From Leucobacter chinensis (GTDB lineage: Bacteria > Actinomycetota > Actinomycetes > Actinomycetales > Microbacteriaceae): a stretch of 64,000 nucleotides of DNA. The number at the start of each line of letters is the position of its first letter. Position 1 is the stretch's first letter. Both the position numbers and the translations under genes were made by a program. The stretch spans positions 62,001 through 126,000 of the forward strand of contig NZ_JAHQZR010000005.1 of the NCBI RefSeq assembly GCF_019049105.1. The letters are read 5' to 3'. Below, in pieces: positions 16,253-26,264 of the stretch. The notes under the pieces are model-generated. The model saw only the letters and a program-made list of their open reading frames with translations, did no database searches and was not told where the DNA came from.

Positions 16253-17964
16253 CCCTCGATGTGCGCCGGGCGGGCGATGACGCCCTGCTCGTTGATGCGG
16301 GCAGCCTCGACGGGGCGCTCGCGGTGCTTGGTGCGCTGAGCGATGCCGTGCGCCTGGGGCAGCTCAGCGTGACAGAGCTCATTCCGGCGGCCCGCACGGT
16401 ACTCGTGCGCGGTGCCTCCGAGCAGACCGACCCGGGGGCGTTTCGCGAGTACGTCGCGGGCCTGCTCGCCGAGCGGTCGGCGGGGAGCGCCCAGCAGATG
16501 AGCCCCGAGGTCACGACCATCGACGTCGTGTACACGGGGCAAGACCTCGCCGCGGTCGCAGAACTGACGGGGCTCAGCATCGATGACGTGGTCGAACTGC
16601 ACACCGCCTCGCGCTTCACGGTCGCCTTCACGGGCTTCGCGCCGGGCTTCGCCTACCTCTCGGGCGGCGATCAGCGCCTCACGGTGCCGAGGCGCTCGAC
16701 GCCCAGGCCGCGTATTCCTGCCGGGTCTGTTGGCCTCGCGGGAGAGTTCTCAGGCGTGTACCCGCGGCAGAGCCCCGGCGGCTGGCAGCTCATCGGGCAT
16801 ACCGAGCACCCCATGTGGGATCTCAGCCGGGAGCAGCCCGCGGCGCTCGTGCCAGGGGCCGAGGTGCGCTTCCGCGCGGTGCGCGAGCAGTTAAACACAG
16901 CCTCGGCGACGGCTTCAGCGGCAGCGCCGAACTCGACCACTACGCCGACCGAGGCAGCGACTCAGGCCGCCGCCGCTCAGCAAGCCGACCCACAGCTGCT
17001 TGCGACGAACCACCCAGCACTCACGGTGCTGAACCCGGGGCTGCAGTCGCTCGTGCAAGACGAGGGCAGGCCGGGGCAGGGGCACCTCGGCGTGAGCGCC
17101 TCGGGCGCCGCCGATCGCGGTGCGCTCGCCCGCGCGAACCGCCTCGTGGGCAACCCCGCGGGTGCCGCCGCCCTCGAGCTTCGCTTCGGCGACTTCTCGG
17201 CCCGCGCCGAGACCACGCTCGTCGCCGCGCTCACGGGAGCGCCCCGTAAGGCTACGGCCCGGGGGCCACTCGGAACCCGCGAACTGCCATTCGGCGCACC
17301 CTTCAGGCTCACCGAGGGCGAAACGCTCGACCTCGCCGCCGCCGAACGAGGAGTCGTCACAACCCTCGCCCTGCGCGGAGGCGTCGTCGCTCCCGAGGTG
17401 CTCGGCAGCGTTTCACGTGACACACTCGCGGGCCTCGGTCCCGAGGCGCTCGCCGCGGGCGACCTCGTGAGCGTTGGCGTGGGCCGCGGGCTTCAGGCGG
17501 TGCGGGAATCGCTCGGCGATGATCCGCGACTGGCTGCTTCTGGTGACCTCGTCACGCTCGGCATCGTGCTCGGCCCGCGCGATGACTGGTTCTCACGCGA
17601 TTCGCTTGAACGGCTCACGACGCAGGAGTGGCTCGTGACCCCGCGCAGCGACCGCGTCGGCGTGCGGCTTGAGGGCGAGGCGCTCGAGCGCAGCCCCCAG
17701 CACGAGGGGCTTGAACTCCCGAGCGAGGGGCTCGTCACCGGCGCGATCCAGGTGCCGCCAGACGGGCAGCCCGTGCTCTTTCACGCCGACCGGCCACTCA
17801 CGGGCGGGTACCCCGTGATTGGCGTCGTGCGCGCTGCCGACCTCGATAGCGTCGCGCAGCTGCCGCCGGGCGTGAGGGTGCGATTTGCCCTCGTCGACCC
17901 CGCCAAGATTTCGGGCCCCGGGCGGCCCACCCCAACCCCCTCCACGAAGGAGTCGTCACAATGA
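16249..17964 (+). CDS. pxpBC: 5-oxoprolinase subunits PxpB and PxpC fused (KipI-KipA)
   Basis: Single 571-residue chain joining two subunits usually encoded separately. Residues 1 to about 215 are KipI/PxpB-like: [34 protein letters not shown] and [16 protein letters not shown] Thr/Ala-rich linker (about 215-250) leads to the KipA/PxpC part: [43 protein letters not shown], to about 560. The fusion would keep the two subunits equimolar with PxpA. GTG 16249 overlaps the pxpA stop by 4 bp (GTGA), and its own stop overlaps the next gene by 4 bp. Confidence 0.9.
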   Translation: MTLDVRRAGDDALLVDAGSLDGALAVLGALSDAVRLGQLSVTELIPAARTVLVRGASEQTDPGAFREYVAGLLAERSAGSAQQMSPEVTTIDVVYTGQDLAAVAELTGLSIDDVVELHTASRFTVAFTGFAPGFAYLSGGDQRLTVPRRSTPRPRIPAGSVGLAGEFSGVYPRQSPGGWQLIGHTEHPMWDLSREQPAALVPGAEVRFRAVREQLNTASATASAAAPNSTTTPTEAATQAAAAQQADPQLLATNHPALTVLNPGLQSLVQDEGRPGQGHLGVSASGAADRGALARANRLVGNPAGAAALELRFGDFSARAETTLVAALTGAPRKATARGPLGTRELPFGAPFRLTEGETLDLAAAERGVVTTLALRGGVVAPEVLGSVSRDTLAGLGPEALAAGDLVSVGVGRGLQAVRESLGDDPRLAASGDLVTLGIVLGPRDDWFSRDSLERLTTQEWLVTPRSDRVGVRLEGEALERSPQHEGLELPSEGLVTGAIQVPPDGQPVLFHADRPLTGGYPVIGVVRAADLDSVAQLPPGVRVRFALVDPAKISGPGRPTPTPSTKESSQ

Positions 17965-19790
17965 CATTCACCAAAGTTCTCATCGCCAACCGTGGCGAGA
18001 TTGCCGTGCGCATCATCCGCGCGGCAAAGGAAGCCGGGTTGCACTCGGTCGCCGTGTACGCCGACATCGACGCCGAGAGCCTGCACGTGCGTCTCGCTGA
18101 CGAGGCCTACGCGCTGGGCGGCAGCACCCCTGCCGAGACCTATCTTGATGCCGCGAAGATCATCGAGATTGCGAAGCGCTCCGGCGCGGGAGCCGTGCAC
18201 CCCGGCTACGGGTTTCTTGCCGAGAGCGCGGCCTTTGCGACCGCGGTGCACGAGGCCGGATTGACGTGGATCGGCCCCGACGCACCCTCGATCGAACTGC
18301 TCGGTGATAAGGCGCGTGCCAGGGCTCTTGCGGCCGAGGTCGGGGCCCCGCTCGTTCCCGGCACGAATGAGCCCGTCAAGGGAGCCGACGAGATCGTCGC
18401 CTTCGCCGATGCGCACGGGTTGCCCGTCGCGATCAAGGCGGTGCACGGCGGCGGAGGCCGAGGTATGCGGGTTGTGCGTTCGCGCGACGAGATCGCCGAG
18501 GCATACGCTTCGGCCGTGCGCGAGGCCGAGACCGCTTTCGGGCAGGGAGACTGCCTCGTCGAGCGCTTTCTCGAGGCGCCGCGCCACATCGAGGCCCAGG
18601 TGCTCGGCGACCGCACGGGGCGCATCGCGGTGCTCGGAACCCGCGACTGCTCGCTGCAGCGTCGCAACCAGAAGCTCGTCGAAGAGGCGCCCGCTCCGTT
18701 CCTGACCGACGAGCTGCGTGCCCGCATTGAGACCGCCGCAGCCGATATTTGTGGTGCCGCGAACTATGTGGGCGCCGGAACCGTCGAGTTTCTGCTCGGC
18801 AACGACGGTACGCTCACCTTTCTCGAGGTGAACACGCGACTGCAGGTCGAGCACCCCGTGACCGAGATGATCACGGGCGTCGACCTTGTGCAGCAGCAGT
18901 TTCGTGTCGCACAGGGACTGCCGATGGACGTTCCAGAAACGATCACGACCTTCGGCCACGCGATCGAGTTTCGCATCAACGCCGAAGATCCGGGGCTTGG
19001 TTACCTGCCGACCCCCGGCACGATCGAGACGATGACGGTTCCCGGTGGCCCCGGAGTGCGCTTCGACACCGGCTTCACCGAGGGGCAAACGATTCCCGGA
19101 ACCTTCGACTCGCTCATCGCGAAGCTCGTCGTGTGGGGCAAGGACCGCGACGAGGCCCTGGCCCGCTCACGCCGCGCTCTCGGCGAACTCGTCATCACGG
19201 GCGTCGCGACGGTCGTGCCCTTCAGCCGCTATGTCGTGACCGAACCGGCATTCACGGCGACCGGCGAGGCCGGTTTCGCCGTTCACACCCGGTGGATCGA
19301 AGACGAGTGCGTCCAAACGTTCACTCCCGCCGATGCCGTTCCCGAGCCCGCTCCCGGAGGCATGACTCGCTTTCCCGTCGAGATCAACGGGTGGATGCGT
19401 GAGGTCGGGCTCCCGAGCGCGCTGCTCGCGGGGCTGGGCCGTGTGGCTGGGGCGGCTGGCGGCGGCGCCCTCGGTGGTTTCGACGGTGCTGCTTCTGGCG
19501 GCCTCGACGTGCACGGTGTTAGCGCCGCGGGTGCGGGTGCGGGTGCGGGAGCCGGTGCCTCCGCAGCCGCTGGCGCGGTCGTCGCTCCCTTCGCTGGAAC
19601 GCTGAGCTCATGGTCGGTCGCCGACGGTGAGACGGTGAGCGAGGGTGAGACGGTCGCGATCCTCGAGGCAATGAAAATGGAGGTGCCGGTTGCCGCACCC
19701 CGCGCCGGTGTTCTCAGCCACGGAGCAGCCGCGGGTGAGCAGGTTGCGGCCAAAGCCGCGATCGGCGTGATCGAAGAGCACGAAGGGTAG
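17961..19790 (+). CDS. Biotin carboxylase-BCCP fusion in the 5-oxoproline operon
   Basis: 609 residues. N-terminal biotin carboxylase (about 1-450): [28 protein letters not shown]-binding HGGGGRGMR, and [15 protein letters not shown] glycine/alanine-rich linker with a GAGAGAGA run lies at about 480-545. The C-terminal biotinyl domain carries the attachment motif EAMKME near 575. No carboxyltransferase subunit is encoded nearby, so its acceptor is unknown. Similar carboxylase genes occur beside pxp/ycsF genes elsewhere; their role with 5-oxoprolinase is not clear to me. ATGA overlap with pxpBC shows translational coupling. Distinct from the housekeeping copy at 42767-44533. Confidence 0.88.
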   Translation: MTFTKVLIANRGEIAVRIIRAAKEAGLHSVAVYADIDAESLHVRLADEAYALGGSTPAETYLDAAKIIEIAKRSGAGAVHPGYGFLAESAAFATAVHEAGLTWIGPDAPSIELLGDKARARALAAEVGAPLVPGTNEPVKGADEIVAFADAHGLPVAIKAVHGGGGRGMRVVRSRDEIAEAYASAVREAETAFGQGDCLVERFLEAPRHIEAQVLGDRTGRIAVLGTRDCSLQRRNQKLVEEAPAPFLTDELRARIETAAADICGAANYVGAGTVEFLLGNDGTLTFLEVNTRLQVEHPVTEMITGVDLVQQQFRVAQGLPMDVPETITTFGHAIEFRINAEDPGLGYLPTPGTIETMTVPGGPGVRFDTGFTEGQTIPGTFDSLIAKLVVWGKDRDEALARSRRALGELVITGVATVVPFSRYVVTEPAFTATGEAGFAVHTRWIEDECVQTFTPADAVPEPAPGGMTRFPVEINGWMREVGLPSALLAGLGRVAGAAGGGALGGFDGAASGGLDVHGVSAAGAGAGAGAGASAAAGAVVAPFAGTLSSWSVADGETVSEGETVAILEAMKMEVPVAAPRAGVLSHGAAAGEQVAAKAAIGVIEEHEG

Positions 19791-19797
19791 GGCTGCG

Positions 19798-20595
19798 ATG
19801 ATGCAGGCGAGCGAACAGCAATTGAATGAGGCGAGGGCAGCGCGTGCCGCGTACCGGGCGGGCGAGGTGCGACCCACGAGTGGCGTCGCTCACGGGCTCG
19901 TGCAGGCGAACCTCATCTCGGTTCCGGCCGACTGGGCGTACGACGTGCTGCTGTACTCGCAGCGCAACCCCAAGCCGTGCCCCGTGCTCGAGGTGCTTGA
20001 TGCCGGGGCCACCGAGTCGAAGCTCGCGCCCGGCTCAGACCTGCGGGTCGACATTCCCCGCTACCGCGTGTGGCGCGACGGCGAGCTCGCCGAAGAGGTT
20101 ACCGACGCCTCTGAGGCATGGCGCGAGCACCCCGACCTCGTGTCGTTTCTTATTGGCTGCAGCTTCACCTTCGAGGCCGGGCTCGTCGACGCCGGGATCC
20201 CCGTGAGGCACGCCGATATTGGGCGCAACGTTCCCATGTACCGCACGAACCGGGCATGCAACCCTGCCAGCCGCCTGCACGGTGAGATGGTCGTCTCGAT
20301 GCGCCCCATCGCTGCCGACCGGGTGGCCGACGCGGTGCAGGTTTCGGGCCGCTACCCCGCGGTGCACGGTGCGCCCGTGCACGTGGGCGACCCTGCAGGG
20401 CTCGGCATCGCCGACATCATGGCGCCCGAGTTTGGCGACGCCCCTGAGATTCGTGACGGCGAGGTGCCCGTGTTCTGGGCGTGCGGCGTGACTCCGCAGG
20501 CCGCGATCATGGCGTCGAAGCCTCCCTTCGCGCTGACCCACGCCCCGGGCTACATGTTCGTGACCGACGTGCCCGACCTTGCCTACATGGTCTGA
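19798..20595 (+). CDS. DUF1445 putative hydro-lyase (YcsI family)
   Basis: 265 residues of the DUF1445/UPF0317 family annotated as putative hydro-lyases; the reaction has not been established to my knowledge. Family blocks seen include [15 protein letters not shown] near 28-42, [16 protein letters not shown] near 115-130, and [25 protein letters not shown] near 225-250. It is the last gene of the operon, 7 bp after the carboxylase, matching the ycsF-ycsG-ycsI association in Bacillus. Either of two adjacent ATG codons (19798, 19801) could start it. A CCCGGGC/GCCCGGG hairpin (20596-20617) follows directly. Confidence 0.82.
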   Translation: MMQASEQQLNEARAARAAYRAGEVRPTSGVAHGLVQANLISVPADWAYDVLLYSQRNPKPCPVLEVLDAGATESKLAPGSDLRVDIPRYRVWRDGELAEEVTDASEAWREHPDLVSFLIGCSFTFEAGLVDAGIPVRHADIGRNVPMYRTNRACNPASRLHGEMVVSMRPIAADRVADAVQVSGRYPAVHGAPVHVGDPAGLGIADIMAPEFGDAPEIRDGEVPVFWACGVTPQAAIMASKPPFALTHAPGYMFVTDVPDLAYMV

Positions 20596-20617
20596 CCCGG
20601 GCCTGCTGCTGCCCGGG
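20596..20617 (+). terminator. Weak terminator hairpin after the 5-oxoproline operon
   Basis: CCCGGGC (20596-20602) and GCCCGGG (20611-20617) with an 8-nt loop, directly after the stop. No T-run follows, so termination may be inefficient. Confidence 0.4.
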
Positions 20618-20649
20618 GCTCATGTTCCCGGTGTTTCGCGCGGGCAGGG

Positions 20650-20688
20650 GGCGCAGGCAGGGGGTGCAGGCACGGGGCGCAGGCCCCA
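20650..20688. repeat. 13-bp degenerate tandem repeat, 3 copies
   Basis: Units at 20650, 20663 and 20676 share GGCGCAGGC with variable ends. They lie in the 165-bp spacer before deoA, where no gene was seen. Confidence 0.6.
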
Positions 20689-20760
20689 GGGCGCAGCACA
20701 AGCACAGGCCGGGCCCCACCACCCCTACCGGCCATACCCCCGCTCCCGTACCATGGAGGC

Positions 20761-22080
20761 ATGCAAGCAAGCGCACCGAAGCACCGGGCCGAGCCCTACG
20801 ACGTCGTTGACCTCATCACCGCGAAGCGTCACGCGAAGGCGCTCGACGAGGGCGAGATCGACTGGCTGGTCGACGCCTTCACGCGCGGGGTGGTGGCGCC
20901 CGAGCAGATGAGCGCGCTCATGATGGCGATCGTCATTCAGGGCATGAACCGTGACGAGATCAGGCAGCTGACCGCGGCGATGATCGCGTCGGGCGAGACC
21001 ATGGATTTTGGGGTGCTCGGCAAACCCGCGATCGATAAGCACTCGACCGGCGGCGTGGGCGACAAGATTACGCTGCCCCTCGTTCCGCTCGTCGCCTCGT
21101 TTGGGGTCGCGGTTCCGCAGCTCTCTGGCCGGGGGCTCGGGCACACGGGCGGCACGCTCGACAAGCTCGAGAGCATCGCCGGGTGGCGGGCCGACATGAC
21201 GAACCCCGAGATTTACGCGGCGCTCGACGAGATCGGCGGCGTGATTTGCGCGGCCGGCACGAGCCTCGCTCCGGCCGATAAGCGCATGTATGCGCTGCGC
21301 GACGTGACGGGTACGGTCGCGGCGGTTCCGCTCATCGCTTCGTCGATCATGTCGAAGAAGATCGCCGAGGGGGCGGGTGGCCTCGTGCTCGACGTGAAGG
21401 TCGGCTCGGGCGCGTTCCTGCCCGAACTTGACGAGGCGCGCGAGCTCGCGCAAACGATGGTCAACCTGGGTGCTGACTCGGGCCTCGAGACGGTCGCGCT
21501 CATCACCGACATGGATCAGCCGCTTGGTCGCGAGGTGGGCAATGCCAACGAGGTGCGCGAGTCGCTCGAGGTGCTCGCTGGCGGCGGCCCGAGCGATGTC
21601 GTCGAGCTCACGGTCGCCCTCGCCCGCGAGATGCTCGCGATGGCCGGCAAGCTCGATATTGACCCGAGACAGGCGCTCGCCGACGGGAGCGCGATGGACG
21701 TGTGGAACCGGATGATCCGCTCGCAGGGTGGCGATCCGCAGGCTCCGTTGCCCGAGGCGAACGAACGTGAGGTCGTGCGTGCCACGCGCGGCGGAACCGT
21801 GCAGCGCGTCGACGCTCGAGCCGTGGGGGTCGCGGCATGGCGGCTGGGCGCCGGGCGTGCGCGGCCGGGCGACCCGGTCGATCACGCGGCGGGGGTCACG
21901 GTGCACGCGAAGCCGGGCGACCTCGTGGCGGCGGGAGACGTGCTCTTTACGCTCGCCTGCGATAACGCTTCGCGCATGCAGCGCGGCATCGACTCGCTGG
22001 CCGAGGCGTGCGAGATCGGCGACGCGGCGCACGAGGCTGGCCCCATCGTGCTTGAACGTGTGACCGCAAACGGGCGCTAG
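20761..22080 (+). CDS. deoA: Thymidine phosphorylase
   Basis: Splits thymidine to thymine and deoxyribose 1-phosphate in pyrimidine salvage. 439 residues, the usual length. The family signature is at about 85-100 (AIDKHSTGGVGDKITLP), then LSGRGLGHTGGTLDKLESI near 120-138, and a C-terminal domain with GVTVHAKPGDLV. ATG 20761 follows TACCAT (20749-20754) by 6 nt, so it may be leaderless; GGAGG also stands before it but too close for a normal ribosome-binding site. Followed by a cupin gene and adenosine deaminase, forming a nucleoside salvage group. Confidence 0.93.
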   Translation: MQASAPKHRAEPYDVVDLITAKRHAKALDEGEIDWLVDAFTRGVVAPEQMSALMMAIVIQGMNRDEIRQLTAAMIASGETMDFGVLGKPAIDKHSTGGVGDKITLPLVPLVASFGVAVPQLSGRGLGHTGGTLDKLESIAGWRADMTNPEIYAALDEIGGVICAAGTSLAPADKRMYALRDVTGTVAAVPLIASSIMSKKIAEGAGGLVLDVKVGSGAFLPELDEARELAQTMVNLGADSGLETVALITDMDQPLGREVGNANEVRESLEVLAGGGPSDVVELTVALAREMLAMAGKLDIDPRQALADGSAMDVWNRMIRSQGGDPQAPLPEANEREVVRATRGGTVQRVDARAVGVAAWRLGAGRARPGDPVDHAAGVTVHAKPGDLVAAGDVLFTLACDNASRMQRGIDSLAEACEIGDAAHEAGPIVLERVTANGR

Positions 22081-22102
22081 TTCGAGCGTGGAGGGATCGC
22101 TG

Positions 22103-22477
22103 ATGCTAAATGAGTACCGACTTGAGGCGGGTGCCGCGGTAAACCTGACTGAACTGCCTCTGCGGTTTGAGGTGCTGCCGGGCAACGAGGTTCGTGAGGG
22201 TGCTCCAGCGACGGGCCTGTGCGAAATTGATGCGGGGCCTGGCCTCGACATTGGGGTGTGGCACATGACCGAGGGCACTGCCGTTGATGTCGAAGAAGAC
22301 GAGTGTTTTGTTGTGCTCACTGGACGCGCCACGGTCATGATCGAGGCTGGCGATAGCGGCGAAGCACGCACGCTGGAGCTGGCTCCCGGAACACTTGGTC
22401 GGCTCGTCGCGGGCATGAAAACCGTGTGGATCGTGCACGAGAGTCTGCGCAAGCTGTATCTCTCGCCTGTCGCCTAG
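22103..22477 (+). CDS. Small cupin-domain protein
   Basis: 124 residues forming one cupin-type barrel. The first motif region reads GVWHMTEGTAVDVEEDECFVVLTGRATV near 52-80, and the second PGTLGRLVAGMKTVWIV near 98-114. Classic motif 1 metal ligands (GxHxHx3,4E) are only partly present: the first His-x-His pair is missing, so metal binding is doubtful. ATG 22103 has GGAGGG 8 bp upstream, preferable to the GTG at 22088. Lies 22 bp after deoA and before add. Function unknown; its position hints at a link to nucleoside breakdown. Confidence 0.72.
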   Translation: MLNEYRLEAGAAVNLTELPLRFEVLPGNEVREGAPATGLCEIDAGPGLDIGVWHMTEGTAVDVEEDECFVVLTGRATVMIEAGDSGEARTLELAPGTLGRLVAGMKTVWIVHESLRKLYLSPVA

Positions 22478-22509
22478 CACCGCGCGCTCGCGAGGGCTAC
22501 AGTGAGGGT

Positions 22510-23598
22510 ATGGCTTTCATTGAAGACCTCCCGAAAGTTTCCCTTCACGATCATCTCGATGGCGGCCTGAGGCCCGAGACCATCATTGACATTGCGACGA
22601 GGGAGGGCATTGCCCTGCCCGCGGGCGATCCCGACGCGCTCGCCGACTGGTTTCTTGAGAGTTGCACGGGTGGCGATCTCAGCGAATACCTGAAAACCTT
22701 CGAGCTCACGGTGAGCGTCATGCAGACACCCGAAGATCTGCGGCGGGTTGCCTACGAGTTTGCGCTCGACCTCGCGAGCGACGGCGTGATTTACGCCGAG
22801 GTACGGTGGGCTCCAGAGCAGCACACGCGGGGTGGGCTGACGCTGCGAGCCGCGGTCGAGTCGGTGCAAACGGGCTTTGATGACGCGATGGCCGAGCTGC
22901 GCCAGGCGGGCGAGAACCTCAGGGTTGGGCAGATTCTCTGCGCCATGCGGCACGAAGATCGCAGCCTCGAGGTCGCCGAGCTCGCGCTGCAGTATCGTGA
23001 CGCGGGCGTCGTGGGCTTTGATCTCGCCGGCCCCGAGGCTGGGTTCAGCCCCGAGCGCCACGCCGAGGCACTCGCTCTGCTCGCGCGAAACCACTTCCCG
23101 GTCACGATTCACGCCGGTGAAGAGGGCGAGCTCGACTCGGTGAAGGATGCGGTGTTTCATCGCGCTCTGCGCCTCGGGCACGGCACCCGCCTCGCGAACG
23201 ACATCGAGGTTGAGGCAGAGCACGAGGGCACGCTCACGGTCATTCTCGGTAGCACCGCACAGTGGGTGCTCGACCGGGGCATCGCGATCGAGTGCTGCCC
23301 GACCTCAAACCTGCAGACGAGTTCGTCACCGTGGGGTGACGAGATCGAAGACCATCCCTTCGACGTGTTTTATCAGCTCGGCATGAAGGTCACGGTGAAC
23401 ACCGACAACCGGCTCATGAGCGACACGACGCTCAGTGCCGAGCTCGCCCTGCTCGTCGACGCCTTCGACTACACGATCGACGACCTATACGAGTTTCAGA
23501 AGAACGCCGCGATGGCAGCGTTCATCACGCGCGAGGAGCGCCTCGAACTTGTCGAGCAACTCGCCGAGGGCTTCGACGCGTTCGAGGAGTCGAACTAG
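22510..23598 (+). CDS. add: Adenosine deaminase
   Basis: Deaminates adenosine and deoxyadenosine to inosine forms; 362 residues. Zn-site and catalytic residues are visible: KVSLHDHLDGG (first His pair) near 9-19, HAGEEGE near 203-209 (Zn His and catalytic Glu), LGHGTRL near 225 and NTDNRLMSDTTL near 300 (catalytic Asp). ATG 22510 follows TACAGT (22498-22503) by 6 nt with no ribosome-binding site, suggesting its own leaderless message. An upstream ATG at 22426 lies inside the cupin gene and is rejected. Confidence 0.93.
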   Translation: MAFIEDLPKVSLHDHLDGGLRPETIIDIATREGIALPAGDPDALADWFLESCTGGDLSEYLKTFELTVSVMQTPEDLRRVAYEFALDLASDGVIYAEVRWAPEQHTRGGLTLRAAVESVQTGFDDAMAELRQAGENLRVGQILCAMRHEDRSLEVAELALQYRDAGVVGFDLAGPEAGFSPERHAEALALLARNHFPVTIHAGEEGELDSVKDAVFHRALRLGHGTRLANDIEVEAEHEGTLTVILGSTAQWVLDRGIAIECCPTSNLQTSSSPWGDEIEDHPFDVFYQLGMKVTVNTDNRLMSDTTLSAELALLVDAFDYTIDDLYEFQKNAAMAAFITREERLELVEQLAEGFDAFEESN

Positions 23599-23607
23599 CG
23601 GCGCTGG

Positions 23608-24531
23608 TCACGCTTGCAGCATAAACGCGATCGCGAAGATCACGGGCAGCGAGGCGAAGGTCGTGATGAACACGATGTTGCGCACGATGAGTTCAGACTT
23701 GCCGTAGGTCGCGGCGTAGTTATACATGTTTTGCGCGGTGGGTAAGGCCGAGATGACGGTCGCGGCGAACACCGAGTGGGCGTCGAGGCCGAGCACGGGG
23801 CCAGCGAGCACCCAGGCGAGTAGCGGGGCAACGAGGGTTTTGAGCAGGGTCGCGAGCGCGACGATGCGCAGTCCCGTGCCCCGTTCGAGCATCTTCTGGC
23901 CGTGAAATGAGGCGCCGAACGAGAGCAGCACGAGCGGAATCGCGGCGCCGCCAATCATGTCGACGGGTGCCATGATGACCTCTGGCACGGTCCATCCGGC
24001 GAGCGAGACGATGACGCCCGCGCCCGTACCAATGATGATCGGGTTCGTGAGGGCGCGGCTGAGGGCGACCCAGGCGCCACGGTTCGATCCGCGGGTTGCC
24101 TCGAGCACCGCGAGAATCACGGGGGCAAAGAAGACGACCTGCATGATGATGAGCGGCGGAACGTACGAGATCTCACCGATGACGTACATGCCGACGGGCA
24201 GGCCAATGTTGTTGACGTTGCTGTAGCCGCTTGAGGCCGCGCCAAGCGTCGTCGTCGCCACGTCGGCGCGGGAGAAGAGGCGTGACCCGACGACGAAGAG
24301 TACGGCCATGGTGATCGCGGTGATCGCCGAGACGAGAATGACCGGCGACACCATGATCGCGAGATCAGAGTGTGAAACGATGCTGAAGAGCAGCGCGGGC
24401 GAGGCCACGTAGAAGGCGACGCGGTTGAGTACGAGCCGGTTTTCGCCGCTCACGACCCCGGTTTTCGCCGCGATGAACCCGGCCGCGATCACCACGAGGA
24501 TGATCGCGAAGCCGGTTGCGACGCCCTGCAT
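23608..24531 (-). CDS. AEC-family (auxin efflux carrier) transporter
   Basis: 307 residues with about ten hydrophobic segments in two five-helix repeats. Typical features are an N-terminal GFIAAKTGVVSGENRLVLNRVAFYVASPALLFSIV and SGYSNVNNIGLPVGMYVIG near 100-120. Members export or import organic acids, so substrate cannot be assigned. The start ATG shares one base with the stop of the upstream phosphohexomutase gene (TAATG), so the two are translated together. The 3' end converges with add. Confidence 0.85.
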   Translation of the reverse strand: MQGVATGFAIILVVIAAGFIAAKTGVVSGENRLVLNRVAFYVASPALLFSIVSHSDLAIMVSPVILVSAITAITMAVLFVVGSRLFSRADVATTTLGAASSGYSNVNNIGLPVGMYVIGEISYVPPLIIMQVVFFAPVILAVLEATRGSNRGAWVALSRALTNPIIIGTGAGVIVSLAGWTVPEVIMAPVDMIGGAAIPLVLLSFGASFHGQKMLERGTGLRIVALATLLKTLVAPLLAWVLAGPVLGLDAHSVFAATVISALPTAQNMYNYAATYGKSELIVRNIVFITTFASLPVIFAIAFMLQA

Positions 24532-26255
24532 TACAGGCCGAGGGTGGTGATGACGGCCTGCTCGAGCGCCCGCAGTGCCGCTTCGGCAGAGGCGGTGCGT
24601 GAGGCGGTGTCGCCCTCGTCGCTAAAGGTGTCGAGGTAGAGCTTGAGCTTCGGCTCGGTGCCGCTCGGGCGAATCATGACGCGTGAGCCGCCCGCGAGGT
24701 CGAATCGCAGCACGTCGGCGGGCATCTCGGCCATGCCCGGCTCGAGCAGATCGGTGAGGCGCTCGACCGCGGCTTCGCCGAAGGCCTGAGGCGGATCATT
24801 GCGAATCTGTGCCGCGAGAGCGCCGACCGCTTGCGCACTCTCGAGCCGCACCGTCACCTGCGTTGAGGCGAAGCAGCCGAACTCGGCGGTTGCGCGCTCC
24901 AGCTCGTTCCACACGGTCTCGCCCTTGGCGTGAAGGTCGAGGGCGAGCTCGATGAGGTCGGCGCTCGCGGTGATGCCGTCTTTATCGCGCACCATGCCGG
25001 GGCGGGTGAGGTAGCCGAGCGCCTCTTCAAACCCGAACACGAGATGGGGAACGCGGCTCACCCACTTGAAGCCAGAGAGCGTCTCGGCGTAGTCGAGGCC
25101 GTAGCGCTCGGCGACCTTCATGAGGGCCGGTGACGAGACGATCGTGCAGGCGAGTGAACCCTTGGTGCCGCCAGCGGCCGCGAAGCGCTGGGCCGCCTGC
25201 CAGCCGAGCACGAGGCCCAGCTGGTTGCCGGTGAGGCGGCGGTAGCCGGTCTCAGACCCTTCGAAGGGCAACGCGATCGCGAGGCGGTCGGCGTCGGGGT
25301 CGTGCGCGATGATGAGGTCGGCCTGCACCTCCCGTGCCCGCTCGTAGGCGAGGTCGAGGGCTCCTGGCTCTTCGGGGTTCGGGAACGAGACGGTCGGGAA
25401 CGCGCCGTCGGGCTGGTCTTGCGCGTCAACGACCTTCACCTCGGGGTAGCCGAGCGCGCTGAACAGGGCCCTAGCGGTCGCCGAGCCGACGCCGTGCATG
25501 GCGGTGTAGACGATGGTGAAGGAATCGTCGCTTGGCAGGCGGTCGCGGGCTGTAAGGCCCTCGGCCGCGGCGCTCACGTAGGCGTCGATGATCTCCTGGC
25601 CCGCGCGCTCGTACTGCGGCAGGCGCACGACGTCGCTGAGGGGCTTCGCGGCGACCTCGTCAATGAGGGCTGCGATCGCCGCATCATCGGGTGAGGTGAG
25701 CTGTGATCCGCCATCGGCATCGCCGAGGTACACCTTGTAGCCGTTGTCGCGCGGTGGGTTGTGGCTCGCGGTGATCATGACACCGGCCGAGGCTCCCAGA
25801 TGGCGCACGGCAAAAGCCGTCACGGGAGTGGGCAGAGGGCCGGGCAGCAGAATCGTGCGGAAGCCGGCGCCCGCAAACACCTCGGCGGCGTCGCGCGCGA
25901 AGACATCAGAGAGGGTGCGCGCGTCGAAGCCGACGACGACGGTCGGGGTCTCGGCAGTCTCGCCGCGCGCCGCACGCTCGGCGAGAAACTTGGCGAAGCC
26001 GGCGCTTGTCTGAATGATGACCTGACGGTTCATGCGTGCGGGCCCCGGCCCAATCTCACCGCGCAGCCCGGCGGTGCCGAAGGTGAGGCGCGTGCCGAAC
26101 TGGTCGACAATCGATTGCGCGGCCTCTTCAACGCCCGTGGGAATGAGGTTGATGGTCGCCTCGACCTCCGCCTTCGTTGCCCGGTCGGGGTCTTGCGCCG
26201 CCCAGCGCTCTGCAATGCTCATCGCGCGGGCGAGTTCAGAGTTCGAAAACGTCAT
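24531..26255 (-). CDS. Phosphohexomutase (phosphoglucomutase/phosphomannomutase)
   Basis: 574 residues, four-domain alpha-D-phosphohexomutase. Active-site Ser loop ITASHNPPRDNGYKVY near 160-175, metal loop DPDADRLAIALP near 315-326, sugar-specificity GFEEALGYLTRPGMVRDKDG near 412-430, and phosphate loop RPSGTEPKLKLY near 530-541. It could interconvert mannose or glucose 1- and 6-phosphates, feeding ManC at 7583-8704. ATG 26255 follows TAGAAT (26262-26267) by 6 nt, and that box overlaps the stop of the IclR gene: a leaderless start independent of the regulator. Resembles PmmB. Confidence 0.9.
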   Translation of the reverse strand: MTFSNSELARAMSIAERWAAQDPDRATKAEVEATINLIPTGVEEAAQSIVDQFGTRLTFGTAGLRGEIGPGPARMNRQVIIQTSAGFAKFLAERAARGETAETPTVVVGFDARTLSDVFARDAAEVFAGAGFRTILLPGPLPTPVTAFAVRHLGASAGVMITASHNPPRDNGYKVYLGDADGGSQLTSPDDAAIAALIDEVAAKPLSDVVRLPQYERAGQEIIDAYVSAAAEGLTARDRLPSDDSFTIVYTAMHGVGSATARALFSALGYPEVKVVDAQDQPDGAFPTVSFPNPEEPGALDLAYERAREVQADLIIAHDPDADRLAIALPFEGSETGYRRLTGNQLGLVLGWQAAQRFAAAGGTKGSLACTIVSSPALMKVAERYGLDYAETLSGFKWVSRVPHLVFGFEEALGYLTRPGMVRDKDGITASADLIELALDLHAKGETVWNELERATAEFGCFASTQVTVRLESAQAVGALAAQIRNDPPQAFGEAAVERLTDLLEPGMAEMPADVLRFDLAGGSRVMIRPSGTEPKLKLYLDTFSDEGDTASRTASAEAALRALEQAVITTLGL

Positions 26256-26264
26256 GGCTGAATT

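Noticed and set aside
20725-22452. 575-residue minus-strand frame opposite deoA
   Set aside because: Arg/His-rich shadow of a well-supported gene.
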